Shown here in pieces: positions 10,843 to 23,879 of a stretch of 64,000 nt of DNA. Position 1 is the first letter of the stretch; each line of letters opens with the position of its first letter. The notes beneath the pieces were generated by a model, which saw only the letters and a program-made list of their open reading frames with translations, was not told the origin of the DNA and ran no database searches. The position numbers and the translations under genes are program-made. Source of the DNA: Rhizophagus clarus (lineage: Eukaryota; Glomeromycota; Glomeromycetes; Glomerales; Glomeraceae); assembly GCA_015698045.1 (NCBI GenBank), contig BLAL01000197.1:62001-126000 (forward strand). Direction: 5' to 3'.

Positions 10843-12143
10843 AAATAAAATAAAAAAAATAATAACGCTTTTGTGGGGTGGTTTTACGTCAGTTAATAAG
10901 TCAGGTGGCCAATTGCAATAACTGATCTCGTGTATTTTGGGGACTTAAAAAAGGCCCAATTATTAATATGTGCGCATATGCTATAAATATGGTTTGGATA
11001 CGGATTTTGCATGGAATTCATACGGAATTTACATGATTAATCACTGATTTTCATGAAATTTATATTATTTCTTATTAAATTTACTGTTTATATTACAATT
11101 TATTACAATTTATTACTAGACTTTATTTACATAAATTTAATTTTATTTATTAAATCAAAAAAATAAAAAATAAAATAAAACACAAATGTATTATGAATAG
11201 TTTATTTCTATCAAACCAACTATTGCAAACCAAAACAAAAAGAAACATTAATACTATTTCTACTGATGTTTCTTTAAGAAATTTAATTTTTTTTTAAAAA
11301 ATCAGGAGCACTTAATCCAAAGAAATAACCTATTCCTTCAAAATAAATGAAAAAAAGCACTAGTGCGTTTCTTTAACTCAATTAGACCAACGCTCTCCCA
11401 TTTACCTATAATTCTGGATTCGTCCAAGCCATCAGGAGTCAGACAACCTAAAAACAAAAAAAAGAAATATAAGCTCCGCCTATATAGTACCTGTAATCAT
11501 CCAAGTCTCCAAACGTCCGGTTCCTACCTGACTTACAAAAAAAAAGTACTTCAAAATTGACTCGCAAAAAGAAAAAAGAAACCAAGCAGCCAAAAAAAAA
11601 TCTGGTCTGCAAAATAAAAGAATATTATAAGGATAGTGAGATGGAAGTAAAAAAGTAAAATAAAAAAAAATTTTTTTTTTTTTGAAAAAGGAATAACGAA
11701 GTTAGAGAAGGAAATAAAAAAAGATTTTTAAAGGGATGACAAAGTTAGAAAAATAAAGCAGAAGGTAACTTACATAACCCAGCTTATAGGAACCTCTCTT
11801 TTTAAATTAGAAACTCAGGAAATACCTGCACTAAATAAGGCTTTTTATTCACCAGTCCTGACAAACTTCATGTCAGTAGTTGTGGTTAGTCCATCTTAAA
11901 CCTCTAACCTATGCTGCCAGAGGGGAAAACATCCAGAAATAATTCAGTAAAAAAGGGGGCAAAAATAAATTTTTTTTTAAAAAAAGAGAGGGTAATGAAT
12001 GGGAATAAAAAAATAAAACCAAAAAATTTTTTTTTTTTTTTTTAGAGGGCAATAAAGTTAGAAAAATAAAGGAAAAGAAGTTTTTAATAGAAGAGTAGCA
12101 AGTGAGAATAAAAAGAGAGGCAACAAATAAAAGAAAAAAATAG

Positions 12144-12183
<40 letters not shown>

Positions 12184-12309
12184 GCGAAATAAAAAATCAG
12201 AGAGAGAAAGACAGGAAGACAGGGTGGAAGATCAAAGCTGGGTTTATATAAACAAAAAACGTAAAATCACGTGATCACGTGTTATGACTTATGATACAGA
12301 ACGACGATA
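10843..12309. other. A-rich non-coding interval
   Basis: No supported gene. It contains repeated A- and T-runs, including a T-run beside a 35+ nt A-run near 12143-12180. A less AT-rich patch at 11850-11940 (tcctgacaaacttcatgtca and following) has the look of a short interspersed element remnant, but no clear pol III A/B boxes were found. TATAAATA occurs at 10982-10989 without a convincing downstream gene. Confidence 0.5.
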
Positions 12310-12520
12310 AAACCAGTATTTAAAAAAAAACAAGTTCAAAAATTCCATATACATTCCGTATATATTAATTTTTCCGCATACATTCCATATGCACCAATTT
12401 TTTTAAAAATATTTAAAAATGAATTACATATTAAATATATGGAATTGTTATACAGAATCGGTAAAAACGTATATCAAACGTTTATAAAACGTATCCTTTC
12501 TGTATACAATTTAATACTAG
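12310..12520 (+). repeat. Dispersed copy of the ~170-bp satellite
   Basis: Shares gttcaaaaattcc, aaatatatggaattgttata and aaaacgtatatc-type motifs in the same order as the array at 3190-3700. It lies downstream of channel gene A. Confidence 0.65.
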
Positions 12521-12945
12521 ACTTTTGATCAGAACGGCGGTCGCGTCAATCAAATACGCCAAATATCAACACGCCAAATGTCCCTCGTTATAACGAAATA
12601 ACCAATTAAATTATTTTTAAATTCTTTGTTATAACCTTATAACAAATTTGAAGTGATCGTAATATCCTTGATCGGTTAACCGTCATAATCGACTAATTAA
12701 TCGTTTAATGTTAATCAGTTCTAACTTTTAAGCATAATGATAATAATGTTAATTTTGATGTGAATTTTTTTAATTCATTATTACATCGTTATTTATTATT
12801 TATACATTTTAAAATATAATTATATGACTAATTACAAAATTGATATTTTATATTCTATTTATATGAATGTTGTCAAAACATTAAAATGATAACTTCAATA
12901 TAAATCTAATTTACAACTAAAGTAAAATAAAATAAAATAAAAGGA

Positions 12946-15900
12946 CTAAAACCAGAGATCATCATTATCAGTTGCAAGTTCTTGATTCTCATCACCCGAG
13001 ATACGAGCATACCATTCCTTAATGTGAACTTTATCATAAACAATAATATCTTTATCTACACTCTCGTTAAACCATGAGTATAATGTTGTTTCTTTAATTT
13101 TATCACATTTTTCTATCCAACTTTTCATTGAGTCAGAATCTCGATTAAAACAAATATATAATGAGTTATTAATTATGGATTTGCTGCTAAGTAAAGGGTT
13201 ATCAAGTCTTTCATAATCATAAATAAGTTCATTTCTAAACATCATAATTCCAAGATTACCATCTTCCTTTGCTTTAGTAAATGTGTCACTAAAATTTTTT
13301 TATATAGAATCAAGTTAGATAAATAAAATATCATTCTAAATATATTACACATCCAGTAACTTACCTCATCAATGCAATGATCATATTTAATAAGATAAGA
13401 ACTATAATAACATTTCCTGCGAAACCAAATAATTTTAATGGCCAGTAACTGAAATTACTCAAATCAGTTGTACCCCAATTATATGCGGAAAGTATAGCGT
13501 CCCATATTGTATCAAAAGGATTATTTGGAGGTTGCCCCGTTAAAGTTAAATTTTGAGTTCCATCAAATAATGTAAAAGTTTGAGGCGATGCACCTAAATC
13601 AAGAAGTGTCGGATGTCTAAAAAGTACATACCTATTATAAACGAAGCAAAAGTTAATTTTACTTCGACGAATTAATACATCAATACAAATAAAAACCAGA
13701 AATTACATTGAATGTCCAAAAGAGATTGTTAAGACGATAAAAAACACGAAAAATGGTATAATCTTCACTATAATACTTCCAAATATATATATATATGTTG
13801 CCAGTCCTGTAAATAATCGTAGCCAAAGTAGCTTTGAGAAGATAAGATAACAAATTAATATATTATCATTATTGAAATAAAATTCGTGTATGATGATTAT
13901 TATACATACCACTTCAATCCAAAGTATTAGAGTAGTTATCGTTATTAAAATAACAATTCCTTCATTATTGATTCCATTATTTTCATTAAATGACTTTGCA
14001 AATATAAATGTAAAAACAACTAGACCACATATGAAACTGCACATATCAAACACGTTAAATATATTATAATAGTACTCCATTCCATACTTCAATATTTGCA
14101 TAAATTCAATTAATAATAAATAAATCCCAACGTAATAAAATATTATAACCGTTATCAAATTCCTAGCACTATATTTGTCTGTTTCAGTGCTATCATCTAA
14201 GTAAATTTCAGAAAGAATTGAAAACAAGTATAAAAATATAGCGTATAATACTAAAGGCACCATCCAATATATCTTCGTTTCCGGCCATCTTGAAGTCAAA
14301 AATGTTTCGATTACTGGAACATCAAAAAATGAATCTACATTTTTAATTTGAAGAAATGGACTAAATTCTTTTTCGCTTAAAATATCGAAACTATGAGGGA
14401 ATAATAATTTTCTCAACCAATTCAAGAAATTTGAAATGAATCCTTTTTCGGAATGTTTTTCAACCTTTGAATTATTATCAAACGTAGAAAAAGAAAATGG
14501 AACCACATAAATATTTGGCAATTCTTCATTTCTATTAGTTTTGGAAAAAAAAGTAAGTAATAAATTTAAGATTGAAAATATTTTAAATGTTTTTACCTTA
14601 TTGTTTTGTATTTAAAAAAATTCAGAGATTTTGCTTCTATAAGCCACGTAACTGGCAAATGTACTTTTAAATTTAATGAATCGGATAATGATTTAAATCT
14701 TTTATTTAGAAAATTGGATTTAATTCCCCCGAAACAAGGTTTATAAAATAATGATTTCGAATAATCAGCTAGATAAGCAAGAATTATTTTAATAAAAAGA
14801 AAAAAAATGATAAATTAAATCAATTAAACGGTAACAATATAATGAACATACTAGGTAACTTCGAAAGAATTTTTGTAACATTAATCATCCAACCGTAATG
14901 ATTCATAGCATTTTCAGAATAATACTCTAAAAGATATGCGAGCATAACAGAATCTTGATCTATAAATAAAAAATTTAAATTAATCTACGTTTAATTATGA
15001 TAACAAATAAACAAACGCTAACCTTCGTCGAAATTTAACGCTAATTCTAAATCATTAGTCACATTATCTTCCAAAGATCCACTTTTCGAGCTATGATCGT
15101 CGTCAAAATCACCATATAATTTTAAATCAACATAATGTGGATAAGAAACATATTTGCTTTGCGGTCTGTGTAACGTTTCATTTTCAAACAGAATATGCTT
15201 AATTAAAGAAAATGAACGTGAATAAATCAGATATGCCATTAAAGGATATTGAACTTCCATAAGTTTCCAATTATCAGGGTATCTGTCAATGAAGTCTTTA
15301 ATAATATTTGTGATTCCGCCGACAAACTTTTGGCGTTTCTCTTTATTAATATTACTATCATGTTTATGTAAGTAAGCCAGTGATTTGCATGCGTGGCTTA
15401 TAATAGTAGTCATGTCATCATCTATTTGAAATTTAGCGTCAGATTTTTTCTCTGTCTCGAGGTCGTCGTTTATTAAAATGTAAATGAGATCCGAATTGTC
15501 AAAATCTTTAAAGTTGTTAAAGTCTATGAAATTTAGGGATTTAGATTTCCATAGTTGAATACTATTTTGGCCAATTATAAGGAGATACCTTTTGTCATTA
15601 TTAAGAAATCTACCACGAAAAGTCGATCCATTAACATTCCATGGTTCCAGATCACGTGATATATATTCATACTCATCGGTCACAATGTCATTTTCTCCAA
15701 AGGTTGTCCTCTCTATATTTATCTCTCTTACAACTTCAAACTGACCATTATCGTCCATATCATTACAAAAAACTACTTTCCCATTTGCTTTTGTTATAGT
15801 ATTATAATTTGACAAAATAGAAATATTATATGATGAATCAATATTTTCTCGAGAAATATCAAAATAATCATTTAAACATCCTGATAAAAGCCAAACATGA

Positions 15901-17363
15901 AATTTCACATCACCCTCTTTGACATCTTCAACAATTAATAATTTTTTATCTTTTTCAATAAATTCTAAATACTTAATTTTAGATATATTATCAATTTTTT
16001 TCGAAACGATCTCAATACCACTTTCCATTAAATAAAGTGTTATAATATTATCTCTATAAGAATATGCAAGTAATCTTGAATCGGTTGATATTGCAAAAGC
16101 TCCAGGTTCGTTGTTTTTTGAAGTTAAAGAATTATTCCGATTTCTGTGAAAAACGTTCACCAACTGTGCAGTATTGACATTATATAATTCGATATTATGT
16201 ATTTGTTTATTATAATTTGTATCAACCATTAAAAATTCCTGATGACTGGATTTCAAAAGATAATCCCAATTACGCTTTGCATCCTTGATACCTTTTAGTT
16301 CTTCAAATAAATTTTCAGGTAATAAGAAAGCAACTTCTTCTGATACTTTACTTCCTCCTTTCAATTTAATAATAATCTTCTGTATTTTGATGTAATTCGT
16401 GCAAACAAGAATTGCACAATTCTTTAAAGAATGCTTAGAATCTTTTAAAAAATTAATGATTCCACCAAGTCGTACATGACCATTAATATAAGCATGGACA
16501 CTAGGATTATATTCATCACTAAACGAAAATTTATAAATTCTTGTCATTCCCTTGCTAGAAATCCAGGGTAATCGAAATTGATCAACATCGCCTCTATTTG
16601 TGATATAGTAAGACGTACAGAGACGGATTAAATAAAATAAATTGATTAAAACAACAAGGCAGAGTAAAGTTACACTCCAAGGGATAGGGAGAGATACAAA
16701 AAGAATATAAAGGATGAAGAAAATGACAAGACAATAATGAATGAATACTTTGATAAAACGTTGTAATGCTTGTTTTATTAGGTCAAATACAATTAGAATT
16801 AGATCAGCGTTATCTATTCCTTTTGGATTCATGTCATCTTCAGTTATACAGGAAATTGCAACAAAGCCAAGGTCTTCGTCAATAATATCCGAAACTGCCA
16901 AAGACCATCCAAGAATATTTTGTGGTTTCTTATCAAAGAATGATTTACTATCAAAGAAATTACTGTCAAAGAATTTATTCATTTCAACTGGTATTGTTAC
17001 TATTTCCTTCGGGCCCATGTCATATTCCTCGTTTTTAGCAATCTTTTTAATTGTTATGAGAGATTTGACTTATTTATGTGTAAAAATAATCAAAATAATT
17101 TTACGTTTTAATATTTACTTTATTTTGTTTTTTAATAGAAACATAGGTATATATTACAACTTACGTAGATTGAACGTTGCTACAATCGAACCATCAGGAC
17201 TAATGCCTATATAAGTGGTTTTTGCTTTATAATTCATATTTTCGACGCTTTCTGGTACGTTTCTACTTTTTTCGTCGTTTTGTTTGACGTATTCGTTTTG
17301 GTCAACATATTCATTTTCGTCGGCGTAATCTTTTACGTCTATATCGATTCCAATTTCGTCCAT
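12946..17363 (-). CDS. WD40-TRP-like ion channel protein, paralog A (8 exons)
   Basis: Exons 17363-17165, 17068-15023, 14959-14852, 14768-14597, 14531-13910, 13831-13707, 13631-13365 and 13288-12946 join in frame to 1293 residues. The N-terminal half has WD40-like strands (ISPDGSIVATF near 60; EPGAFAISTDSRLLAYS near 388; LLIIGQNSIQLWK near 563). A hydrophobic hairpin of two helices (about 174-193 and 197-216) interrupts it. The C-terminal half is a six-helix ion-transport module: S1 ~930-950, S2 ~965-986, S3 ~1000-1020, S4 ~1033-1060, S5 ~1072-1090 ending FGHSM, pore helix FDTIWDAILSAY ~1130, and S6 with LLNMIIALM ~1172, followed by a TRPV-like DTF. It is probably a cation channel in a membrane. 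Ligand, gating and location are unknown. I chose the ATG at 17363 because paralogs B and C start at the matching place. Confidence 0.8.
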
Positions 17364-17442
17364 ATCTTTTTTATCAAAAAAAGAATTTTTTTTTTTTTTA
17401 AAAAAAAATTCACAGTAAAGATTTTTTTTTTCGATAAATTCC

Positions 17443-17450
17443 ACTTTATA
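17443..17450 (-). promoter_or_regulatory. TATA-like box of channel gene A
   Basis: TATAAAGT on the minus strand lies about 80 bp upstream of the start codon, separated from it by T- and A-runs that would form an AT-only leader. Confidence 0.35.
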
Positions 17451-17463
17451 AGAAACGCGTAGG

Positions 17464-19260
17464 GTTAATTTAATTAAAATAAATATGCCGGCAAAGCCGT
17501 TCTGCAGTAAAGCCCTTGCTTGTTTCAGTAGGTGATGATTGTGCCAATCTTATCACAAATGATCGAGGGTGGTACCCGGGTCGCTATTTTGCGTGATCAT
17601 TCATTATAGCACTAGTTTTTATTTTTTTTTATTTCTAGGTTCATTGAGACTATAGTCCAATATTATAACGCCCTAATAAAAAAAATAAATTTAACGTATA
17701 TATGTTTTTTCTTGTTTTAGTTTTTAATAATTTGTTATTTCTTTCTTTCTTTCCCTTTTTTTTTATTTTGGATCGGGTTCGTTTGGCTTATGCCATTTTT
17801 TGCTAGGTTTTTTTACTTTGTTTCCTTTTTTTTGTTTTATTCCATTTCTAGTTAAGTATTATAGTAATTGTATCAATTCTTCATTTTGTGCTTCAATTAC
17901 AAAAGGAAAAGGAATGTCCAATTTTATTGAAGATTACATTTTTTTAAAAAAAACAAGTTCGTGATGAGGATGAATATTTTTGCTAATCACGTCATACAAC
18001 ATAAGTCGTCTTGCGGCGAAATGTCAAGTGAATAAAATAGATATTATGAAATTGGATTTCCAATTTTAATTAATGATCTCTTATCAATAAATTCAGTAGC
18101 ATGCAGTATTCTTCTCAATTACTTTGTTCAATTAAAAATTTTATTCCATTTTCTTAAATTTTAATTTCTCAGTTGTTAGATTATAATATGCTAGATTAAT
18201 ATAACCGGAATCACTCGTTAATGAATATTAAAATAATGTATAAACAATAATAACCATTTATAAATAATGATAGAACCTTTTAAAAAGAATATCGTATATC
18301 GTGTAAATATTTTTTTTTTTTATTATTATTAAGGTATACAATAAATGCTAACATTAGTTCATATTTTACTTTGAATCAACGCAAAAAAAGATAACATGAA
18401 TGGAATTGTATTAGCTTAAAATATTTTATTGGTTCAATTAATCCTTTAATATACATATTAGTAGTAAAAATCATCATAAAGTCCCTAAAGTAAGCATCCT
18501 TTTTTTTGTGCGTAATGCCAGCCAAGCTCGTCATAATGTAGGCCAAATTGCTCTAATTCTGGTAAGGGTTTCGGGGGTGCTTATATTTGTGGCTTTGCGG
18601 TAATGGTTTAAAGCGAAATTGAATATCTAATTTCATTTGGCTTTTTTTTTAATTGTTGTATCAAATTATCGAATAAAGAAAATTAATTTGTGATAAAATC
18701 GAAATGTGATCAGGGAATTACTAAATTTTATTATGATGTACCTGCAGATTTCGGACTATAACAAAAATGTCAATCACAACGAAATAATGATTATTAATAA
18801 GCATCAAATTGGGTAAGTTCATTAAATAAAAAAATCAGCGGATCTATACAAAATTACTCATCACAATGAAAAAAGATTTTCATCAAATCACCGTATTATG
18901 ACGAAATTATCAAAAAATAAAAATCTTTAATAAGCATACTATACAAAATTGTCATGCCATATAAGAAACACGAATCACATACATCGACAAAACTGTTATA
19001 TACTATGACAAAATTGGTAGTCATTGAGAAAAAAAAAGATTATTAATGTTTTTCAAATTGGGAAGTTTCAATAAATTAAAATTTTCGCCCATGTAATACA
19101 TTCTACAATGGAACTATAGAAGCTGCAGAACGGGGAAAATTTAACGCGTTCTACCAGAAATATCCTCTATAAAGAAAATGAGAACAATATTAAAAACGTA
19201 AAAAAACGGATTACTTACTATTAATATTTCCTTTTAAAAATTTCAAATAAATAATTCATT
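17464..19260. other. Gene-poor interval
   Basis: No reading frame or RNA gene could be supported. Short islands with higher GC (17500-17600, with ggtacccgggtcgc; 18500-18600) stand out from the AT background and may be transposon debris. Confidence 0.5.
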
Positions 19261-19262
19261 TT

Positions 19263-19545
19263 ATCAATCGGAAAACAAAAACCGATTAGATGGGAATTTT
19301 TAAAATAAATTTACTTGCTGTCAAATAGCATTATGCTTTCGTAAAGCAATTTCTATTTTCCTTTTTTGTGTAATATTAGTGTAGCATGTTTCTAATTTTA
19401 TTGGGAATAAATTTCCTTTTTAGAAATTTGAGTAACATCTGTCTGCATTATGGTAGCTAAATAATCTTCTCATTAAAAAAAAACTTATCAATCGGAAAGT
19501 AAAATCCGAATAGATGGTAATTTTTAAAATAATTTCCCATTTATT
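19263..19545 (+). repeat. Dispersed repeat, first copy, with an internal duplication
   Basis: A block starting tatcaatcggaaa recurs inside this interval (19263 and about 19487), each time followed by ccgattagatgg/ccgaatagatgg and atttttaaaata. Between them lies a segment with the hairpin TGCTTTCGTAAAGCA that recurs at 20076-20240. Confidence 0.7.
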
Positions 19546-19842
19546 GAACGTGTCAATACAAGAGTAATATAAATTACTACAAGCGTACCGACATAACCGC
19601 GCGAGAATGTATAATTATACAATAGAGCAACTACTAGATTAAGTGGATTTTCTAATTTCGGGATAGTTCCCTTCCGCTACTTACCTACGATTAATAACAC
19701 ATAATTACACCACTAAGCGCAGTGTACTCCTGAATTATCGAAACCTGATAAAGGAAAGACTAACAAACAAAATAATGGTTACATATAATGAAATCTATCC
19801 TAAAAAAAAAAATAAAATAGAAAATCCTTCGATATCGACGTT

Positions 19843-19989
19843 TCATTTGGGCACCAACTCCTTCAACAATTCCATTAGCGTGTTAAAGACATCGGTAGAA
19901 TCCTTCGACTTTTTCCGTTTCTTATGTTTTTTTCGGTGTTCTGGCTTTCTTAACCTGGTGAATACTAGCTCTTCTTGGTTGAATAACCG
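19843..19989 (-). CDS. Possible exon or remnant with a basic tail
   Basis: An open frame of 48 codons on the minus strand ends at a TGA at 19845-19843. It starts RLFNQEELVFTRLRKPEHRK, continues with a KKHKKRKKSK nuclear-localisation-like run and ends VFNTLMELLKELVPK. The composition is protein-like, whereas the overlapping + strand frame (19775-20026) is Phe/Ser-rich as expected of a shadow. No start codon or splice partner was fixed, so it may be a last exon or a relic. The function is not recognised. Confidence 0.3.
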   Translation of the reverse strand, partial: RLFNQEELVFTRLRKPEHRKKHKKRKKSKDSTDVFNTLMELLKELVPK

Positions 19990-20075
19990 TCAGTTCCATC
20001 ACGTAACTGACGTTGATTTTTCCTAATAGGATCACCGCTTTTCAGTATCTGTTACTGTACGTTGAACGATTTTCG

Positions 20076-20240
20076 AATAAATTTACTTGTTTTTCTAAAT
20101 GGCACCATGCTTTCGTAAAGCAATTTCTATTTTCTTTTTTGTGTAATATTAGTGTCAACTTTATTAATTTTATCCGGGAGTAAATTTCATTTTTAGAAAT
20201 TTGTGTAACATCTTGTCGGCATTAGGGAATAGGGATGTGG
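20076..20240 (+). repeat. Dispersed repeat, second copy
   Basis: About 160 bp match 19300-19460: aataaatttacttg, the ATGCTTTCGTAAAGCAATTT hairpin, tgtgtaatattagtgt and agaaatttg.gtaacatct. The two copies are in direct orientation, about 775 bp apart. Confidence 0.75.
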
Positions 20241-20333
20241 CAAATAAGAGTGTAAAATAGAAAAATGAGGGCAGAGGGGCGTGACTTTGTGACAAATTAC
20301 TATCACATGATCCGTGTTTAAATTAAACACATC

Positions 20334-20351
20334 ATATATATATATATATAT
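20334..20351. repeat. (AT)n microsatellite
   Basis: Pure AT dinucleotide run of about nine units. Confidence 0.9.
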
Positions 20352-20522
20352 TTTTCGCAAACTACTGCATATAAGTACATTATGGTAATATTGGATTATT
20401 TAATATTGGTTTTAAAAATTGAATTTAATTTGAGTAAGAACTCAGTTTGATCGATCAAAACTTAATCACGTTTAATTAATCACATGTAATCGATCGGGGG
20501 TATTCGAGCGAGAGATAACAAG

Positions 20523-20541
20523 TCGAACAATTATTGTTCGA
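20523..20541. repeat. Perfect 8-bp inverted repeat with 3-nt loop
   Basis: TCGAACAA-TTA-TTGTTCGA. It lies in a region with several GATCGATC palindromes (see 21368-21390). Confidence 0.8.
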
Positions 20542-22679
20542 GCCATATATTTATTGTATTATAAAATTTTTATAAATTTAGATTAATTTAACCATGATTA
20601 TCTGTTATTGTAATATTTCTTATTTCTTTAAAATCGTTAACTTTCAATTTTTTTTTTTATTCTGCAAAATTTGTATCAAGATAACAATTTAATTATTTGT
20701 TTAACGTCCGGATTTTATGAAAAGTTTAGGGGAAGGGATTTATAATAAACAAGAATACATAATAAATTTTTGAAATTTTAGAAATTTCAGAAAATTTCAG
20801 AAATTTATAACTTGAATTTAGAGGGTGCATTTAATATTATATGTTTGTTTATAATTCAGATTTTTAAGAAAATAGAGGGGACGTGTAACGTTAAACAAAC
20901 ATTAAATTGGAGCGGCGAAGCGGAATTGTTAGTTATTCTTTATATTTGCTTATTGGAATAAAGTTTTACTATAAATCATATATATTACTATATCTTGTTA
21001 AAAATAATTAATGGATGGGATATAAGAAAGGAATGAAAGTAAATGCGATTTCAATTGTTTTAATATGAAATCAAATTGATAAATATTTACTTAATTCGTT
21101 AAGTACAATCAAGAAAATGTTAGTTATTAAATCAACTTAAATAATAGTGGTAAAATCGCTGCAGAACGGATATTGCATATTCCAGAAGGAGAAGACACAA
21201 AACTATCTAGAGAAGACGATACAGATTTCGCCAAAAACATTTTTTTGTGAAGCAAAATGAGTCATGTGATAGAAATCCTGAGCCAATCATGGAGTTTTGA
21301 AATTTAACCTTAGGAAACGTACTGTAATTGATGCAGTCAATGCAGTTGAATGCTCAATCATTAGTCAGATCGATCAGTTTTTGATCGATCGACTGCATTA
21401 GGTCATTTACATAACTTTCAACAATATCATTTTGTAAGAATAATTAACAATATTTTTTTTTTTTGTATTTTTTTGTAAGAATAATTAATGCTATTTTACA
21501 GTCAAATAGGATCATCGTGCTGAATGCTGATATTTTTTTATTGTTATAAATAAACTACAATTGCAAACTTATCGTTGATATTTTTTCATATAAAATATCA
21601 TGTACTAAATATCATATACAGAGAAAAAAAAGGTGAAAAGACACGTCACAATTTTCACATGTTGCGTTAAACTGGAAATAGTTTAATATCGTATTTATAA
21701 GCATGATCATCAGCGGCTGCAGGATTTGATAGGGAGGTTAAAACGTCATCCGAATTGCTTCGCAGTTCGGTGATACCTATTTTTTGTAAGAATCAATAAT
21801 CTGTGGCTCAAATTTCCGATCTGTGCATTGTGCAACCTAAATTTGTTCGCGAGTTTTCCATCTAATCAGGTAATTAATCTCGTGCAAATCCCAGGACTAT
21901 GTATTAATATACTGTAGTTAAAAATGAATGTTTAGGTCAACAATTTATTCTCTTGAAAATATCTTTCAATTATCGCCGAATAAAGTTCAAGAAAAGATAT
22001 AAGTAACTCAAAAGAAAACGTAAGGATAATAGTAATGTTTGAACTTTCTGATCCTTCTTCTAAACGTAAAAGACTTCAGATAAAAATATAAAACGGAACG
22101 AAAAAGCAAACGATGTTTTTACAAAGGTTGTAGCAAATTCAAAAAAGATTATCTTGAGACACTTTAATTGCAAAATTAAGAAATAGTAGAAAATTATTAC
22201 ATTAATGAGAAATACATATTTTTGACTGATCTTAATAATCTTGTAGATTATCAAAAATTCTAATGAAATTAATCAGCATGCAAGAGTTTTACCACCTGTA
22301 TATTTACAAACATTATTTTTAACTCCAATTATGCTTCATATAAAAATCCTATTGTTGGACTTATTGATTGATTTCAAATATAAACGTCAAGTTATCGAAG
22401 AAATTAATCAGTGTCAGATGGGAGTATTCTTTTAAATGAAATTACCACAATCACTGTTGTTAAACTTCCGGCGATAGTAAACAGCACATAGTAGGAAATG
22501 AAACGGTTTTCCGATATCTTGGTATGGTAAATTTGTAATAATGTGACGCAAATTCAATTATGAGAAATATTGAACCATTTAATTGCGAAAGATACACCCT
22601 TTTAGCCATTATATTTAATCTGTAATGACAGGTAAATTTCATAATTTCAGTTATTTTTATCGTTTATTTATATTTCCTT
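20542..22679. other. Gene-poor interval before the hAT relic
   Basis: No intact gene. From about 22030 onwards fragments of protein-like sequence in the + orientation suggest that the decayed element at 22680 may extend further left, but I could not define a continuous frame. Confidence 0.4.
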
Positions 22680-23879
22680 TTTTATAGGAAAAACATTGGA
22701 GTAGTTATACGACTGAAACAATTATGACTGCATTTCACTAAATAGCACATCGATTTGTACTTGTTGGTAAAGATTCAGCAGATGAACCATGCTTCAAGGA
22801 ATATGATTCTATTTTAAAAAAAAATTGTATGGTTATTTAGGATCTTACAAACGGTTGAAAATTTTACGAATGATCCAAGCTGATGATGGTGATTATCCTG
22901 TATTTGCGATATCGAAATTAGTTTTAACACGATGACTATTCACTAACAGTATCTAATTTACACAAATTTTAAATTCCGTTACCGAATTAATAGATTTTAT
23001 GACGACAAGATTGTTCATCAAGTGTCAAACTTGGGTGAAATCATTGAGTAATGCTAGATGGTGTCGTGGAAACACAATTATGCAGCAAAGTCGCATAGCT
23101 TCAAGTACCGTACTGTCTACTATCGTACCTGCTTTGGAAACACATATTCTTGTTCAGTTGATGAGGACGAATCAGCGAAAAATTAATAGAATTTAAGCCT
23201 TAATTTTATTCTAGCACCCTGATCCTTTTGATATTTTACAACGATTAATCAAAACGTTTCAAGATTCATTATCATTTAAGTCTTTCACGATGCTTGCTTT
23301 AGCACGAGCCTGTCTTGGAATATTCTCGCTATTCAAACAATGTTTATTGGGAACAAAGATACACTTCCAACATAAGTTAAAAATTTGCTTAAGTATATAC
23401 TATTGAAAGTAATTCTAAATTCTTTATTCAAAGTATTAAAAAATATTCACGATAATAATTTTTATCATTCAATACAGATTTTTGATGCACAACAATTACC
23501 AATCACACAAATTAATCAATATGGTGAAAGGAAATTGAGATTATTAGAAATTATCATGGAAATCAACGATGGTGCAAAAAGGAATTAGAAAGGAACGGTA
23601 TTGTATGATAATTCTTAACTAATTAAATTTGTTATATGGAATTTTTTCAACAACAAATTTTTCATCATGTTCTAATACAGTACTACTAAAATCATTCATG
23701 CTATTTTAGTAATTCCACATTCCAATGCTTAAATTGAAAGAAATTTTTTCGCATCAAAACTTATTTGAAATAAATTATGAAACGAGATGAAATTAGAGAA
23801 GCTACATTTTCATTTAAATATTCCAATTAAAGACCCATCATATTCATTTGATCTTGAAGCAGCACTACCCCTAATTTAA
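22680..23879 (+). pseudogene. Decayed hAT-type transposase
   Basis: The most diagnostic part is 23709-23879, which reads VIPHSNA, then ERNFF, KLI, NEMKLEKLHFHLNI and ends DLEAALPLI. This corresponds to the C-terminal dimerisation region of hAT transposases (pattern S-A-ER-FS, then K-LRNRLK-E-L). Upstream pieces (22999-23196, 23385-23588) are open for 65-67 codons each in other frames. Several stops and frame changes interrupt the sequence, so it is non-functional. Terminal inverted repeats and target duplications were not found. A hAT-type MITE at 36287-36631 may have been mobilised by a relative. Confidence 0.45.

Noticed and set aside
11850-11945. tRNA-derived SINE
   Set aside because: Only a weak B-box-like word (GGTTAGTCCATC) and no A box at the right distance, no A tail or target duplication.
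16741-17214. 157-codon + strand frame
   Set aside because: Antisense to exon 2 and the first intron of channel gene A, which has matching paralogs.
17500-17610. tRNA gene around ggtacccgggtcgc
   Set aside because: No cloverleaf could be drawn; acceptor and anticodon stems are missing.
22060-22254. Minus-strand Phe-rich frame
   Set aside because: Composition shadow; weak protein-like signal is on the + strand next to the hAT relic.
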